A stretch of DNA of 64,000 bases. Origin: Streptomyces monashensis (GTDB taxonomy: Bacteria > Actinomycetota > Actinomycetes > Streptomycetales > Streptomycetaceae). The notes below the pieces were generated by a model. That model saw only the letters and a program-made list of their open reading frames with translations, made no database searches and was not told the origin of the DNA. Location: assembly GCF_001866665.1 (NCBI RefSeq), contig NZ_MLYO01000010.1, forward strand, positions 62,001-126,000, written 5' to 3'. The position numbers and the translations under genes were made by a program. Position 1 is the stretch's first letter. The number at the start of each line of letters is the position of its first letter. Positions 1 to 9,353 of this stretch are shown in pieces.

Positions 1-15
1 CGAGGGAGAAGCCTG

Positions 16-3000
16 GTGGGTGCGGCGGAGGCGTTCGAGGTGCGGCCTGTCCCCGAGTTGCTCGCCGAGAACGCCCGGCGCCATGGCGGCAGGCTCGCGT
101 TCGCCGACGACCGGCGCCGGGTGGGCTGGGTCGAACTGGAGCGCAGGACGGCCGGGTTGGCGGCCCGGCTGGGGGTGGACCGGGGTGCCAGGGTGGCGTT
201 CTGCCTCGACAACAGCGTGGAGCTGGTCGAGGGGCTGCTCGCCACGGTGCGGGCGGCCGCGGTGGGCGTACCGCTGGCTTCGCGCGGCACCGATGCCGAA
301 CTCGCCGAGCTGCTGGCCGACTGCGATCCTGCCGTGCTGGTCACCGACCGGCGGAACCTGCCCCGGCTGGCCCCGCTGACGGCCGGGCGCCGGGTCCGGC
401 TGGTGGTGACCGGCGAGGGCCCGCTGCCGCCGGGAGCCGTGGGCTTCGAGGACCTGGCCGCCGCCGTACCGGCCACGGCACCCGGCGCGGACCCGGCCGC
501 CGCGGGGCCACCCGCGCCGCGCGACGACCTCGGCCTCGACGAGCCGGCCTGGCTGCTCTACACGTCCGGTACCTCCGGCACCGCCAGGGCCGCGGTGTCC
601 AGCCAGCGGTCCGCGCTGTGGTCGTCGGTCGCCTGCTATCTGCCGCGGCTCGGGCTGTCGGCGGCGGACCGGATGCTGTGGCCGCTGCCGCTCGCGCACA
701 CCTACGCGCACTCGCTCTGTGTCCTCGGCACCACCGCGGCCGGGGCGAGCGCGCGGGTCACCTCCGTGTCCGAACCGGCCGCGCTGGCAGGGCTGGTGAG
801 GGAGTTCGCGCCCACCGTCCTCGGCGGAGTGCCCCTCACCTACCGGCAGTTGCTGGACGCGGGCCTGGGCGCGGTGCCCTCGCTGCGGTGGTGCGTCACC
901 GCCGGTGCGCCGAGCGATCCGGAGCTGCGGGAGCAGGTCGCGGCGAGCCTGGGTGCGCCGCTCCTGGACGGCTACGGCAGCACCGAGACCTGCGGCAAGA
1001 TCGCGATGGAGGCGCCGGACGGGCCGCGGATGCCCGGCGGCAGCGGGACGCCGCTGCCCGGGACGGACGTCCGGATCGTCGATCCGCGCACCGGGCGGGA
1101 CACCGGCGAGGGGGAGATCCGGGTGCGCGGGCCCGGCGTCATGCTCGGCTACCACCGCCGGCCCGAGGAGACCGCCCGCGCGCTGCGCGACGGCTGGTAC
1201 CGCACCGGCGATCTGGGCCGGTTCGGCGAGCACGGCACTCTGATCGTCACCGGCCGGGTGACCGACCGTATCGTGCGCGGCGGTGAGAACGTGGACCCGG
1301 CCGAGGTCGAACGCGTGCTGTGCGCTCTGCCCGGGGTGCGGGACGCGGCGGTGGTGGCGCGGGCCCATCCGTTGCTCGGCGAGGTGCCGGTGGCGTTCGT
1401 GGTGCCCGAGCGGCCCGCCCTCGACACGGCGGCGCTCCTGCGGGCCTGCGCCGCGGTGCTGTCGGCGCACAAGGTGCCCGAGGAGGTCCTGTTCACACCG
1501 GCCGTGCCGCGCACCGCCGCGGGCAAGCCGCGCCGGGCGCTGCTGCGTGAGGCGCTGGCCGGGCGGCCGGCCGAGCCGACGCTCACGCGGCTGGGCGAGC
1601 GCACGCCCGGCGAACGGCGGGCCGCCCTGACCGACCTGGTGTGTGCGGAGATCGCGGCGATGCGGGGGGTGGCCGCCGCGCCCGGCACCGCGTTCGCCGA
1701 CCTCGGTCTGACCTCGATGGACGCGATGACCCTGTGGCACCGGCTCAGCGTGCGCACGGGGCTGCGGCTGGCGGCGACGCTGGTCTGGGACCATCCGGAC
1801 CCGGCCGCCGTGGCGGCCCACCTGGACGCCCGGCTGCACAGCGCGCCGGAGCCCGTGCCCGCCGGTGCGGTCGCGCGGCGCGGTCCGCGGGCCGAGCCGG
1901 TCGCGATCGTGGCCGTCGGCTGCCGTTACCCGGGCGGGGTGACGACCCCCGAGGACCTCTGGCGGCTGACGGCCGAAGGCGTCGACGCCACCGGCGACTT
2001 CCCCGCCGACCGGGGCTGGGACCTCGCCTCGCTGTACCACCCCGACCCCGACCGGCTGGGGACGACGTACGTGCGCCGTGGCGGGTTCCTCGACGACGTG
2101 GCGGACTTCGACCCGCTCTTCTTCGGCATGTCGCCCCGCGAGGCCCTGGCCACCGACCCCCAGCAGCGCCTGTTGCTGGAGGTCGCCTGGGAGACACTGG
2201 AGCGGGCGGGCATCCCGGCACCGGCGCTGCGCGGCAGCGGCACCGGGGTCTTCGTCGGGCTGATGCACATCGGCTACGGCACCGGCGTCTGCCCGCACGA
2301 GCTGGAGTCGCACATCGGCATCGGCTCGTCGGGCAGCGTGGCCTCCGGCCGGATCGCGTACGCCCTCGGGCTGCACGGGCCGGTGCTGACCCTGGACACC
2401 GCCTGTTCCTCCTCGCTGGTCGCGCTGCACCTGGCCGCCGCGTCGCTGCGGGCCGGGGAGTGCACGCTCGCGCTGGCGGGCGGGGTGACGGTGCTGTCGA
2501 GTCCGCAGCCGTTCATCGCTTTCAGCCGTCAGCGCGGGCTGTCGCCGGACGGGCGGTGCCGGTCGTTCGCCGCGGGCGCGGACGGTACGGCGTGGGGCGA
2601 GGGCGTCGGTCTGGTGCTCCTGGAGAGGCTGTCGGACGCCCGGCGCGGCGGTCATCCGGTGCTGGCGGTGCTGCGCGGCTCGGCCGTCAACTCGGACGGC
2701 GCGTCCAACGGCCTGACCGCCCCGAGCGGTGCGGCACAGCGGGAGCTGATCCGGCTGGCCCTGGCGGACGCCGGGCTGCAGGCGGCCGACGTCGACGCCG
2801 TCGAGGGGCACGGCACGGGGACCGCCCTCGGCGACCCGATCGAGGCCGGCGCGCTCCTCGCCACCTACGGCCAGGACCGCGATCCCGCCGACCCGGTATG
2901 GCTGGGCTCGGTCAAGTCGAACCTCGGACACACCCAGGCCGCGGCGGGGATCGCGGGCCTGATCAAGATGATCGAGGCGATGCGCCACGGCGTGCTGCCC

Positions 3001-6000
3001 GCCTCGCTGTACGCGGACCGGCCGTCCCCGCACGTCGACTGGCCGGCCGGGGCGGTACGGCTGCTCGACCGGGCGCGCCCCTGGCCGCGCCGTGAGCGGC
3101 CGCGCCGGGCGGCCGTGTCGTCGTTCGGCATCGGCGGGACGAACGCCCACGTGATCATCGAGGAGGCACCGGACGGGAGTGCGGAGACCTCCGCGCCGGC
3201 GCCCGGGGGGCGGCTGCCGGTCACGCCCTGGCTGGTCGGCGGCGGTGACGAGGCCGGGCTGCGGGCCCATGCCGCCCGGCTGGCGGCCGCGTCGACCGAC
3301 GTGACGAGCGAGGCCGCCGCACTGGACGTGGCGTACGCGCTCGCGACCACGAGGGCCCCGCTCTCCCACCGCGCCGCCGTCCTGGCCGACAGTCCGGCGG
3401 GCCTGCTCGCCGGGCTGCGGGATCTCGCGGACGGCGTCGACGGTCCCGCGCTGCTGCGGGGCACCGCGCGAACCCGGCCGAAGGTGGCGCTGCTGTGCGC
3501 GGGCCAGGGCGCCCAACGGCCTGGAATGGGACGCGGGTTGTGTGCCGCGCTTCCCGTCTTCGACGCGGCGTTCGGCGAACTCTGCGACAGGTTCACGCCG
3601 TTGCTCGACCGGCCGCTGTCGGCGGTGATCGACGCCCCGGACGACGGCCTGCTGCACCGCACCGACTACGCGCAACCCGCTCTGTTCGCCTTCGAGGTCG
3701 CCCTGCACACCCTGCTGGCCGACGTCGGCGTACGGCCGGACCAACTGGTCGGCCACTCCGTCGGCGAGCTGGCCGCCGCTCACCTCGCCGGTGTGTTCTC
3801 GCGCGCCGACGCGGTCCGCCTCGTCGCCGCCCGCGGCCGGCTGATGGCCGCTCTGCCGCCCGGCGGCGCGATGGTCTCGGTGCGTGCGCCGCTCGCCGAG
3901 GTGACACCCCTGCTCGGCGAGGTGACCGGCCGGGTCGCGGTCGCGGCGGTCAACGGACCGGCGTCGGTCGTGCTCTCCGGCGACGAGGAGACGGTGACGG
4001 CGCTGACCGCCGCCCTCGGCCGGCCGGCCCGACGGCTGGCGGTGAGCCACGCCTTCCACTCGCCGCTGCTGGACCCGATGCTGGCCGAGTTCCGCACGGT
4101 CGCCGAGTCCGTGACCTACCACCGCCCGTCCGTCCCGGTGGTGTCCACGCTCACCGGCCGTCCCGAGCCGGACGCGCTCGCCACCCCCGAGTACTGGGTA
4201 CGGCAGGCACGCGAGACCGTCCGGTTCGCCGACGCGGTCGGCCGGCTGGCGGAGGACGGCGTCACGGCGTTCGTCGAGGCCGGGCCGTCCGCCGTGCTCA
4301 GCGCGGCGGCCGAGGAGTGCGTGGCACCGGGTACGGGTGCGGTGTTCGCGTCATGTGCCGACGCGCGTACGGCACTTGAGACCCTGGCCGCCCTGCATGT
4401 GCACGGGGTCGAGGTCGACTGGCCGTCGGTGTACGCGGGCAGCGGCGCCCGGCGGCGCCCCCTGCCCACCTATCCCTTCCAGCGGCAGCGCTACTGGCTG
4501 AACGCCGTCCGGCAGCCGGTCCCGGCCGGGCACCCGCTGCTCGGCCGGCCGCAGCCCGACGCCGACGGACCGGGCATCCGGCACACCGCCGCGCTCTCCA
4601 CCACCCGCCACCCCTGGCTCGCCGACCATGTGATCGACGGCCGGGTGCTGGCGCCCGCGACCCTCTTCGCCGAGCTGGCCTCGCGGGCGGCCGGTGCGTC
4701 CGGTGCCGTCCGGCTCGCCGAACTGGCCTTCCACGAGCCGCTCGTGCTGTCCCCGGAGCAGACGCAGGTGCAGGTGGTGGCCGGGGCGGAGGACGGGGCG
4801 GGTGGCCGCCCGGTCACCGTCTGGGCCCGTACGGCCGAGGCGGCCGGGGCGGCCAGGCCGTGGACCCGGCACGCGACCGCGACGCTCACCGCCGCGGATC
4901 CGACGCCCGCGGGTACGGCGCCCACAGGTCCGAAGCCCGTCGGGGCGGCGCCGGAGACCTGGCCGCCCGCGGGCGCCGTGCCGGTCCCGGTCGACTACCC
5001 GCGTCTCGCGTCGCACGGCCTGCGCTACGGGCCCGCGTTCCGTGCGGTGACCGCGCTGTGGCGCCGGGACGAGGAGGTCTTCGCCGAACTGGCCCTGCCG
5101 CCCGGGGAAGCGGCGACCGCCGGCGCGTACACGCTGCACCCCGCCCTCCTCGACGCGGCGCTGCACTCCGCGCTGCTGGCCGCGGGGCCGGGCGGGCCGC
5201 CGAGCGAGCCGCGGGTGCCGATGGCCTGCACCGGCGTGACGGTGTACCTGCCCGGCGCCCACGCCGCTCGTGCCGCGCTACGGCGGCTGGGCCCCGACGA
5301 GTTCCGGGTCGCCCTCGCCGACCCGGCCGGCCGCCCCGTCGCCGCCGTGGAGTCCGTGGTCACCCGCGCGCTGCCGGCGCTGCCCCGGGCCGCCGCCGGG
5401 ACCTACCGGCTCGCCTGGCGGCCCACCACCCCCGTCCACGACACCGTTCCCGGGCACGAGGTACTGGATGTGCCGGCCGCGGCGGCGGCGCTGCCGGCCG
5501 GCCTGCCGGTCCCGGACCGGGTGCGCGGCCTGCTCACCGCCGTACTGGAACGACTGCGCGACTGGACCTCCGATGTCCGGCCGGGCCGTCTGCTGGTGCT
5601 CACGCGCAACGCGACCGGGGACGATCCCGACCTGGCGGAGGCCGCCGTCGCCGGGCTCGTGCGCAGCGCCCAGTCCGAGTACCCGGGCCGGATCGTGCTG
5701 GCCGACGGACTGGGAACTCCGCCCGCCCCGGCGGCCGTCGAGGCGGCGCTTCGGTGCGGTGAACCCCAGGTCGCCCTGCGCGACGGGGTCCTGCGCGCAC
5801 CCCGGCTCGCCCTCGCGGACCCGCCCGCCGCCGAGCCGCCCGCGCCGGCTCCCGCGGGCACCGTGCTCGTCACCGGCGGCACCGGGGCGCTCGGCGCGAG
5901 CCTGGCCCGGTATCTGGTCGCCGAACGCGGTGTCCGTCAGCTGCTGCTGGTCAGCCGCGACGGCCGGGTCCCGGAGTGGGCGGGCGGCCTGGCGGCCACG

Positions 6001-7848
6001 GTGCGCGGGGCGGCCTGCGACGTGAGCGACCGCCTGGCCGTCGCCGCCCTGGTCGCGTCCTGCCGGCCGGCGCCGACGGCGGTCTTCCATCTGGCCGGGG
6101 TGGTGGACGACGGCGTGCTGGACGCCATGACCGGTGAACGGCTCACGGCCGTGCTCGGGCCGAAGGCGGACGGTGCCTGGCATCTGCACGAGGCGACGCG
6201 GGACCTCGCCCTGTCCGCGTTCGTGCTGTACTCCTCGGCCGCCGGTGTCCTCGGCCGGCCGGGTCAGTCCAACTACGCGGCGGCGAACGGGTTCCTCGAC
6301 GCCCTCGCCCGGCACCGGGTGTCCCGGGGGCTGCCCGCGCAGGCGCTGGCCTGGGGCCCCTGGTGCCTCGCGGGCGACGCGGGCATGGCGGGCCGTGTCG
6401 CGCCCGAACGCCTCGGCGACGGGGTCGTCCTGCCCGTCACCGAGCAGGAGGGCACGGCGCTGCTCGACGGTGCGCTGCGCCGTGCGGAGCCGGTGCTGGT
6501 GCCGATCCCGCTGGACCTCGCGACGGCGGACGGCGGCCCGGGCACGCCGGCCGTCCTCGCGGACCTGCTGCCGAAGCCGGCCGGCCGGAGTACGAGGACG
6601 GTCACCGGCGTACCGACCGCCGCAGCCGTCGCACAGGTGCCGGGCGCATGGCGCGAGCGGCTCGCGGGCGTCGCCGCGGGCGAACGGGAGGCGGTGCTGG
6701 CCGAGTTGATCCGTGTCGAGGTGGCCGCGGTCCTGGGCTTCCCGGACCCGGCCGCGCTCCCCCGCGACCGGGCCTTCACCGAGCTGGGCTTCGACTCCCT
6801 CACCGCCGTCCAACTCCGCAACCGGCTCAGCGCGTTCACCCGCGTACGGCTGTCCCCGACGGCCGTCCTGGAGCATCCCACCCCGGCCGAGCTGGCGGCG
6901 CACGTCCTTGCCGCGCTGGTCGAGGCGGGCGGGCTGCCGCGAGCCGATACCGGGGGCGCCGAGGACACCGACGCGGCACGGACCGGTTCCGGCTCCCCCG
7001 CCGCCGGTACCGACGCCGCGTACCGCTTCAGCCGTCTGTACCACCAAGTGCTGCGTGAGAAGGGGCCGTTGGAGGCGATGGGGCTGCGCTACCTCGCGTC
7101 GTACGCCCTTCCCGCCTTCACCGAGGCCGAACGCGCCCGGCACACCGCCCCGCCGGTCCGGCTCGCGCGGGGCAGCGGCACCCCGCTGGTGTACCTCCCC
7201 GACTACCTCACACCGCGGCACCGCGTGCCCACCGCGCTGGCCGACCGGTTCGACGGCGAACGCGACCTGTTCCTGCTGGAGCATCCCGGCTTCGGCACGT
7301 CCCAGTGGGCCGTCCCGGACGGCATGGCCACGCTGGCGCGGACGCACGCCGACACCGTACGGTCCCTGTCCCTCGACACGGCCCCCGTCCTCGTCGGCTA
7401 CTGCGCGGGCGGCGCGGTCGCGCATGCCGTGGCCCGGCAGCTCGCGCGGGAAGGACGGCCGCCGGCCGGTGTGATCCTGCTCGACTCCCATGCGGGGCTG
7501 CTGCGCCGCGACGACCCGCGCGGGCTGGCGCTGATGTCGGCCGGTGCCGATCTGCCGGACGAGCTGGTGGACCTGCTGGACGACGCGGTGCTGATCACCG
7601 GGGGCGGGTACGCTCGCGTCCTGGAGAACTGGCGGCCCGAGCCGTCACCGGTCCCGGCCCTGCTGCTCCGCGGCCGCCCCACCGCGCACATGCGGCGGAT
7701 CGACCCCGACGGGGACTGGCGGCCGCACTGGCCGCTCCCCCACGACAGCGCGGACCTCCCCGGCGACCACTACTCGGCACTGCACCGCGACGCCGACGGC
7801 ACGGCCGCGGCGATCCGTGCCTGGCTGACCGGCCGGCCGGCGGAGTGA
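16..7848 (+). CDS. Single-module type I polyketide synthase with CoA-ligase loading unit and thioesterase
   Basis: A 2,610-residue assembly-line enzyme that should activate a carboxylic acid, load it on a carrier protein and extend it with malonate. Domains in order: AMP-ligase (LLYTSGTSGT near 180, DGYGSTET near 318, TGDLG near 397, A10 lysine near 502); ACP1 with serine 567 in LGLTSMDAM; KS about 626-1050 with Cys797, His932 and His972; AT with GHSVG (Ser1248) and HAFH at 1345, the malonyl-type signature; DH with HVIDGRVLAP (His1538) and Asp1713; KR with GGTGALG near 1954, Tyr2087 and a VVDD loop suggesting B-type; ACP2 with Ser2261; thioesterase. All reductive catalytic residues are present and there is no ER. 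The thioesterase nucleophile is Cys2463 (GYCAGG) with Asp2490 and His2585, not the usual serine. The GTG start follows a GAGGGAG ribosome site. Lone module, so it may act iteratively. Starter acid and product are not predictable from the sequence. Confidence 0.95.
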   Translation: MGAAEAFEVRPVPELLAENARRHGGRLAFADDRRRVGWVELERRTAGLAARLGVDRGARVAFCLDNSVELVEGLLATVRAAAVGVPLASRGTDAELAELLADCDPAVLVTDRRNLPRLAPLTAGRRVRLVVTGEGPLPPGAVGFEDLAAAVPATAPGADPAAAGPPAPRDDLGLDEPAWLLYTSGTSGTARAAVSSQRSALWSSVACYLPRLGLSAADRMLWPLPLAHTYAHSLCVLGTTAAGASARVTSVSEPAALAGLVREFAPTVLGGVPLTYRQLLDAGLGAVPSLRWCVTAGAPSDPELREQVAASLGAPLLDGYGSTETCGKIAMEAPDGPRMPGGSGTPLPGTDVRIVDPRTGRDTGEGEIRVRGPGVMLGYHRRPEETARALRDGWYRTGDLGRFGEHGTLIVTGRVTDRIVRGGENVDPAEVERVLCALPGVRDAAVVARAHPLLGEVPVAFVVPERPALDTAALLRACAAVLSAHKVPEEVLFTPAVPRTAAGKPRRALLREALAGRPAEPTLTRLGERTPGERRAALTDLVCAEIAAMRGVAAAPGTAFADLGLTSMDAMTLWHRLSVRTGLRLAATLVWDHPDPAAVAAHLDARLHSAPEPVPAGAVARRGPRAEPVAIVAVGCRYPGGVTTPEDLWRLTAEGVDATGDFPADRGWDLASLYHPDPDRLGTTYVRRGGFLDDVADFDPLFFGMSPREALATDPQQRLLLEVAWETLERAGIPAPALRGSGTGVFVGLMHIGYGTGVCPHELESHIGIGSSGSVASGRIAYALGLHGPVLTLDTACSSSLVALHLAAASLRAGECTLALAGGVTVLSSPQPFIAFSRQRGLSPDGRCRSFAAGADGTAWGEGVGLVLLERLSDARRGGHPVLAVLRGSAVNSDGASNGLTAPSGAAQRELIRLALADAGLQAADVDAVEGHGTGTALGDPIEAGALLATYGQDRDPADPVWLGSVKSNLGHTQAAAGIAGLIKMIEAMRHGVLPASLYADRPSPHVDWPAGAVRLLDRARPWPRRERPRRAAVSSFGIGGTNAHVIIEEAPDGSAETSAPAPGGRLPVTPWLVGGGDEAGLRAHAARLAAASTDVTSEAAALDVAYALATTRAPLSHRAAVLADSPAGLLAGLRDLADGVDGPALLRGTARTRPKVALLCAGQGAQRPGMGRGLCAALPVFDAAFGELCDRFTPLLDRPLSAVIDAPDDGLLHRTDYAQPALFAFEVALHTLLADVGVRPDQLVGHSVGELAAAHLAGVFSRADAVRLVAARGRLMAALPPGGAMVSVRAPLAEVTPLLGEVTGRVAVAAVNGPASVVLSGDEETVTALTAALGRPARRLAVSHAFHSPLLDPMLAEFRTVAESVTYHRPSVPVVSTLTGRPEPDALATPEYWVRQARETVRFADAVGRLAEDGVTAFVEAGPSAVLSAAAEECVAPGTGAVFASCADARTALETLAALHVHGVEVDWPSVYAGSGARRRPLPTYPFQRQRYWLNAVRQPVPAGHPLLGRPQPDADGPGIRHTAALSTTRHPWLADHVIDGRVLAPATLFAELASRAAGASGAVRLAELAFHEPLVLSPEQTQVQVVAGAEDGAGGRPVTVWARTAEAAGAARPWTRHATATLTAADPTPAGTAPTGPKPVGAAPETWPPAGAVPVPVDYPRLASHGLRYGPAFRAVTALWRRDEEVFAELALPPGEAATAGAYTLHPALLDAALHSALLAAGPGGPPSEPRVPMACTGVTVYLPGAHAARAALRRLGPDEFRVALADPAGRPVAAVESVVTRALPALPRAAAGTYRLAWRPTTPVHDTVPGHEVLDVPAAAAALPAGLPVPDRVRGLLTAVLERLRDWTSDVRPGRLLVLTRNATGDDPDLAEAAVAGLVRSAQSEYPGRIVLADGLGTPPAPAAVEAALRCGEPQVALRDGVLRAPRLALADPPAAEPPAPAPAGTVLVTGGTGALGASLARYLVAERGVRQLLLVSRDGRVPEWAGGLAATVRGAACDVSDRLAVAALVASCRPAPTAVFHLAGVVDDGVLDAMTGERLTAVLGPKADGAWHLHEATRDLALSAFVLYSSAAGVLGRPGQSNYAAANGFLDALARHRVSRGLPAQALAWGPWCLAGDAGMAGRVAPERLGDGVVLPVTEQEGTALLDGALRRAEPVLVPIPLDLATADGGPGTPAVLADLLPKPAGRSTRTVTGVPTAAAVAQVPGAWRERLAGVAAGEREAVLAELIRVEVAAVLGFPDPAALPRDRAFTELGFDSLTAVQLRNRLSAFTRVRLSPTAVLEHPTPAELAAHVLAALVEAGGLPRADTGGAEDTDAARTGSGSPAAGTDAAYRFSRLYHQVLREKGPLEAMGLRYLASYALPAFTEAERARHTAPPVRLARGSGTPLVYLPDYLTPRHRVPTALADRFDGERDLFLLEHPGFGTSQWAVPDGMATLARTHADTVRSLSLDTAPVLVGYCAGGAVAHAVARQLAREGRPPAGVILLDSHAGLLRRDDPRGLALMSAGADLPDELVDLLDDAVLITGGGYARVLENWRPEPSPVPALLLRGRPTAHMRRIDPDGDWRPHWPLPHDSADLPGDHYSALHRDADGTAAAIRAWLTGRPAE

Positions 7849-7901
7849 CCGCGGACAGGAAACCGGGCATGGAACCCGGACACGAGAACAGGAGCCTCCG
7901 G

Positions 7902-9353
7902 ATGACCTCCGAGTACGACCTCGTCGTGGTGGGCGGCGGGCCGGCCGGCGCGACCGCCGCGACCGCCGTGGCCCTGCGGGGGCACCGCGTGCTCCTGCTG
8001 GAGCGGGACACCTTCCCCAGGTACCAGATCGGCGAGTCGCTGCTGCCCGCCACCGTGCACGGCCTGTGCCGCCTCCTCGGCGTCGCCGACGAGGTCGCCC
8101 GGGCGGGCTTCACCCCGAAGCGCGGCGGCACGATGCGCTGGGGCCGCGACCCGGAGCCCTGGCGGTTCTCCTTCTCCATGACGCCGCGGCTGCCCGAGCC
8201 CACGGCGACCGCCTTCCAGGTGGAGCGCTCCCGGTTCGACGAGATACTCCTGCGCAACGCCGAACGGGTCGGTGTCGAGGTCCGTGAGGGCAGCCCCGTG
8301 CGCCGCGTGCTCAGTGTGGGCGGGCGGGTACGCGGCGTCGAGTACACCGACCGGGACGGGACCGCGCGCACGGCACAGGGCCGGTACGTCATCGACGCCT
8401 CCGGCAACACCAGCCGGATCCACAGCCAGGTCGGCGGGGCGCGGGTGTACTCCGAGTTCTTCCGCAACCTCGCTGTGTTCGGCTACTACGCGGGCGGCCG
8501 CCGGCTGCCCGAACCGGACAGCGGGAACATCTTCTGCGCCGCCTTCGACGCCGGCTGGCTCTGGTACATTCCGCTGCGCGACGACCTGACCAGCGTGGGC
8601 GCCGTGATCGCGCCCGAGCACCTCGCGGCCGTCCAGCGCGATCCGCGCGGCGCCTGGCAGGACATGATCAAGGCCTGTCCGGAGGTCGACCGGCTGCTGA
8701 CGGACGTACCGCTCGCGACCGAGCCGCCGTACGACCGGATCCGGGTCCGCAAGGACTACTCCTACGGGAAGACGTCGCTGTGGGTCCCGGGGATGGCTCT
8801 GGCCGGGGACTCCGCCTGCTTCGTGGACCCGGTGCTGTCGTCGGGCGTCCATCTGGCGACGTACGGCGCCCTGCTGGCCGCCCGCGCGGTGAACTCCGCG
8901 CTGGACGGCAGCGTTCCCGAGGAGCGCGGCTTCGCCGAGTTCGAGGCGCGCTACCGCCGCGAGTACGGAGTGTTCCACGAATTCCTCATCGCCTTCTACG
9001 ACATGGAACGCGGTGAGGACTCGTACTTCTGGTCGGCGAAGAAGGTCACCCGGGTCGACCTCGACGAAGCCGCCGCCTTCGCCGAACTCGCCGGCGGTCT
9101 GGTGTCCGGCGACGCGTCGGTGCTCGCGGCCGAGCGCGGTGCCGCGGCGGCCGAACTGGACGAGGCGGTGGGCCGGTTGGCGGACGGCACGGAGCGCGGC
9201 AACCCGCTGCTGTCCACCCGGATCGTCGCGGACACCTTCCGCACCGGCAACGACCTCGAGGAACAGGCCCTGTACGGCGGCCCCCTCGACGCCCCGGCCG
9301 CGGCCGGTTCCCTGACGGTGGCGGCGGACGGACTGTCCTGGCTCAGGCCGTGA
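7902..9353 (+). CDS. Flavin-dependent halogenase (CmlS/PltA-like)
   Basis: 483 residues. It carries the FAD-binding GGGPAGA motif at 11-17, the conserved lysine 73 within KRGGTMRWG, and the halogenase signature WLWYIP at 219-224, which fits WxWxIP exactly. Such enzymes use reduced FAD, oxygen and chloride or bromide to halogenate activated carbons. The segment YQIGESLLPATVHGL resembles halogenases that act on carrier-protein-bound or polyketide substrates more than the free-tryptophan enzymes. The ATG chosen has an AGGAG site 8 bases upstream; an in-frame ATG at 7869 lacks one. It begins 53 bases after the polyketide synthase stop on the same strand, so the two are probably co-transcribed and the polyketide is the likely substrate (inference). 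No flavin reductase is visible nearby. Its last 11 bases overlap the 3' end of the convergent XRE gene. Confidence 0.93.
   Translation: MTSEYDLVVVGGGPAGATAATAVALRGHRVLLLERDTFPRYQIGESLLPATVHGLCRLLGVADEVARAGFTPKRGGTMRWGRDPEPWRFSFSMTPRLPEPTATAFQVERSRFDEILLRNAERVGVEVREGSPVRRVLSVGGRVRGVEYTDRDGTARTAQGRYVIDASGNTSRIHSQVGGARVYSEFFRNLAVFGYYAGGRRLPEPDSGNIFCAAFDAGWLWYIPLRDDLTSVGAVIAPEHLAAVQRDPRGAWQDMIKACPEVDRLLTDVPLATEPPYDRIRVRKDYSYGKTSLWVPGMALAGDSACFVDPVLSSGVHLATYGALLAARAVNSALDGSVPEERGFAEFEARYRREYGVFHEFLIAFYDMERGEDSYFWSAKKVTRVDLDEAAAFAELAGGLVSGDASVLAAERGAAAAELDEAVGRLADGTERGNPLLSTRIVADTFRTGNDLEEQALYGGPLDAPAAAGSLTVAADGLSWLRP

Noticed and set aside
5278..7491. A 737-codon frame on the minus strand across the polyketide synthase
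   Set aside because: It is a by-product of third-position G/C in the real plus-strand gene; the translation has no domain and is rich in Arg/Gly/Pro.
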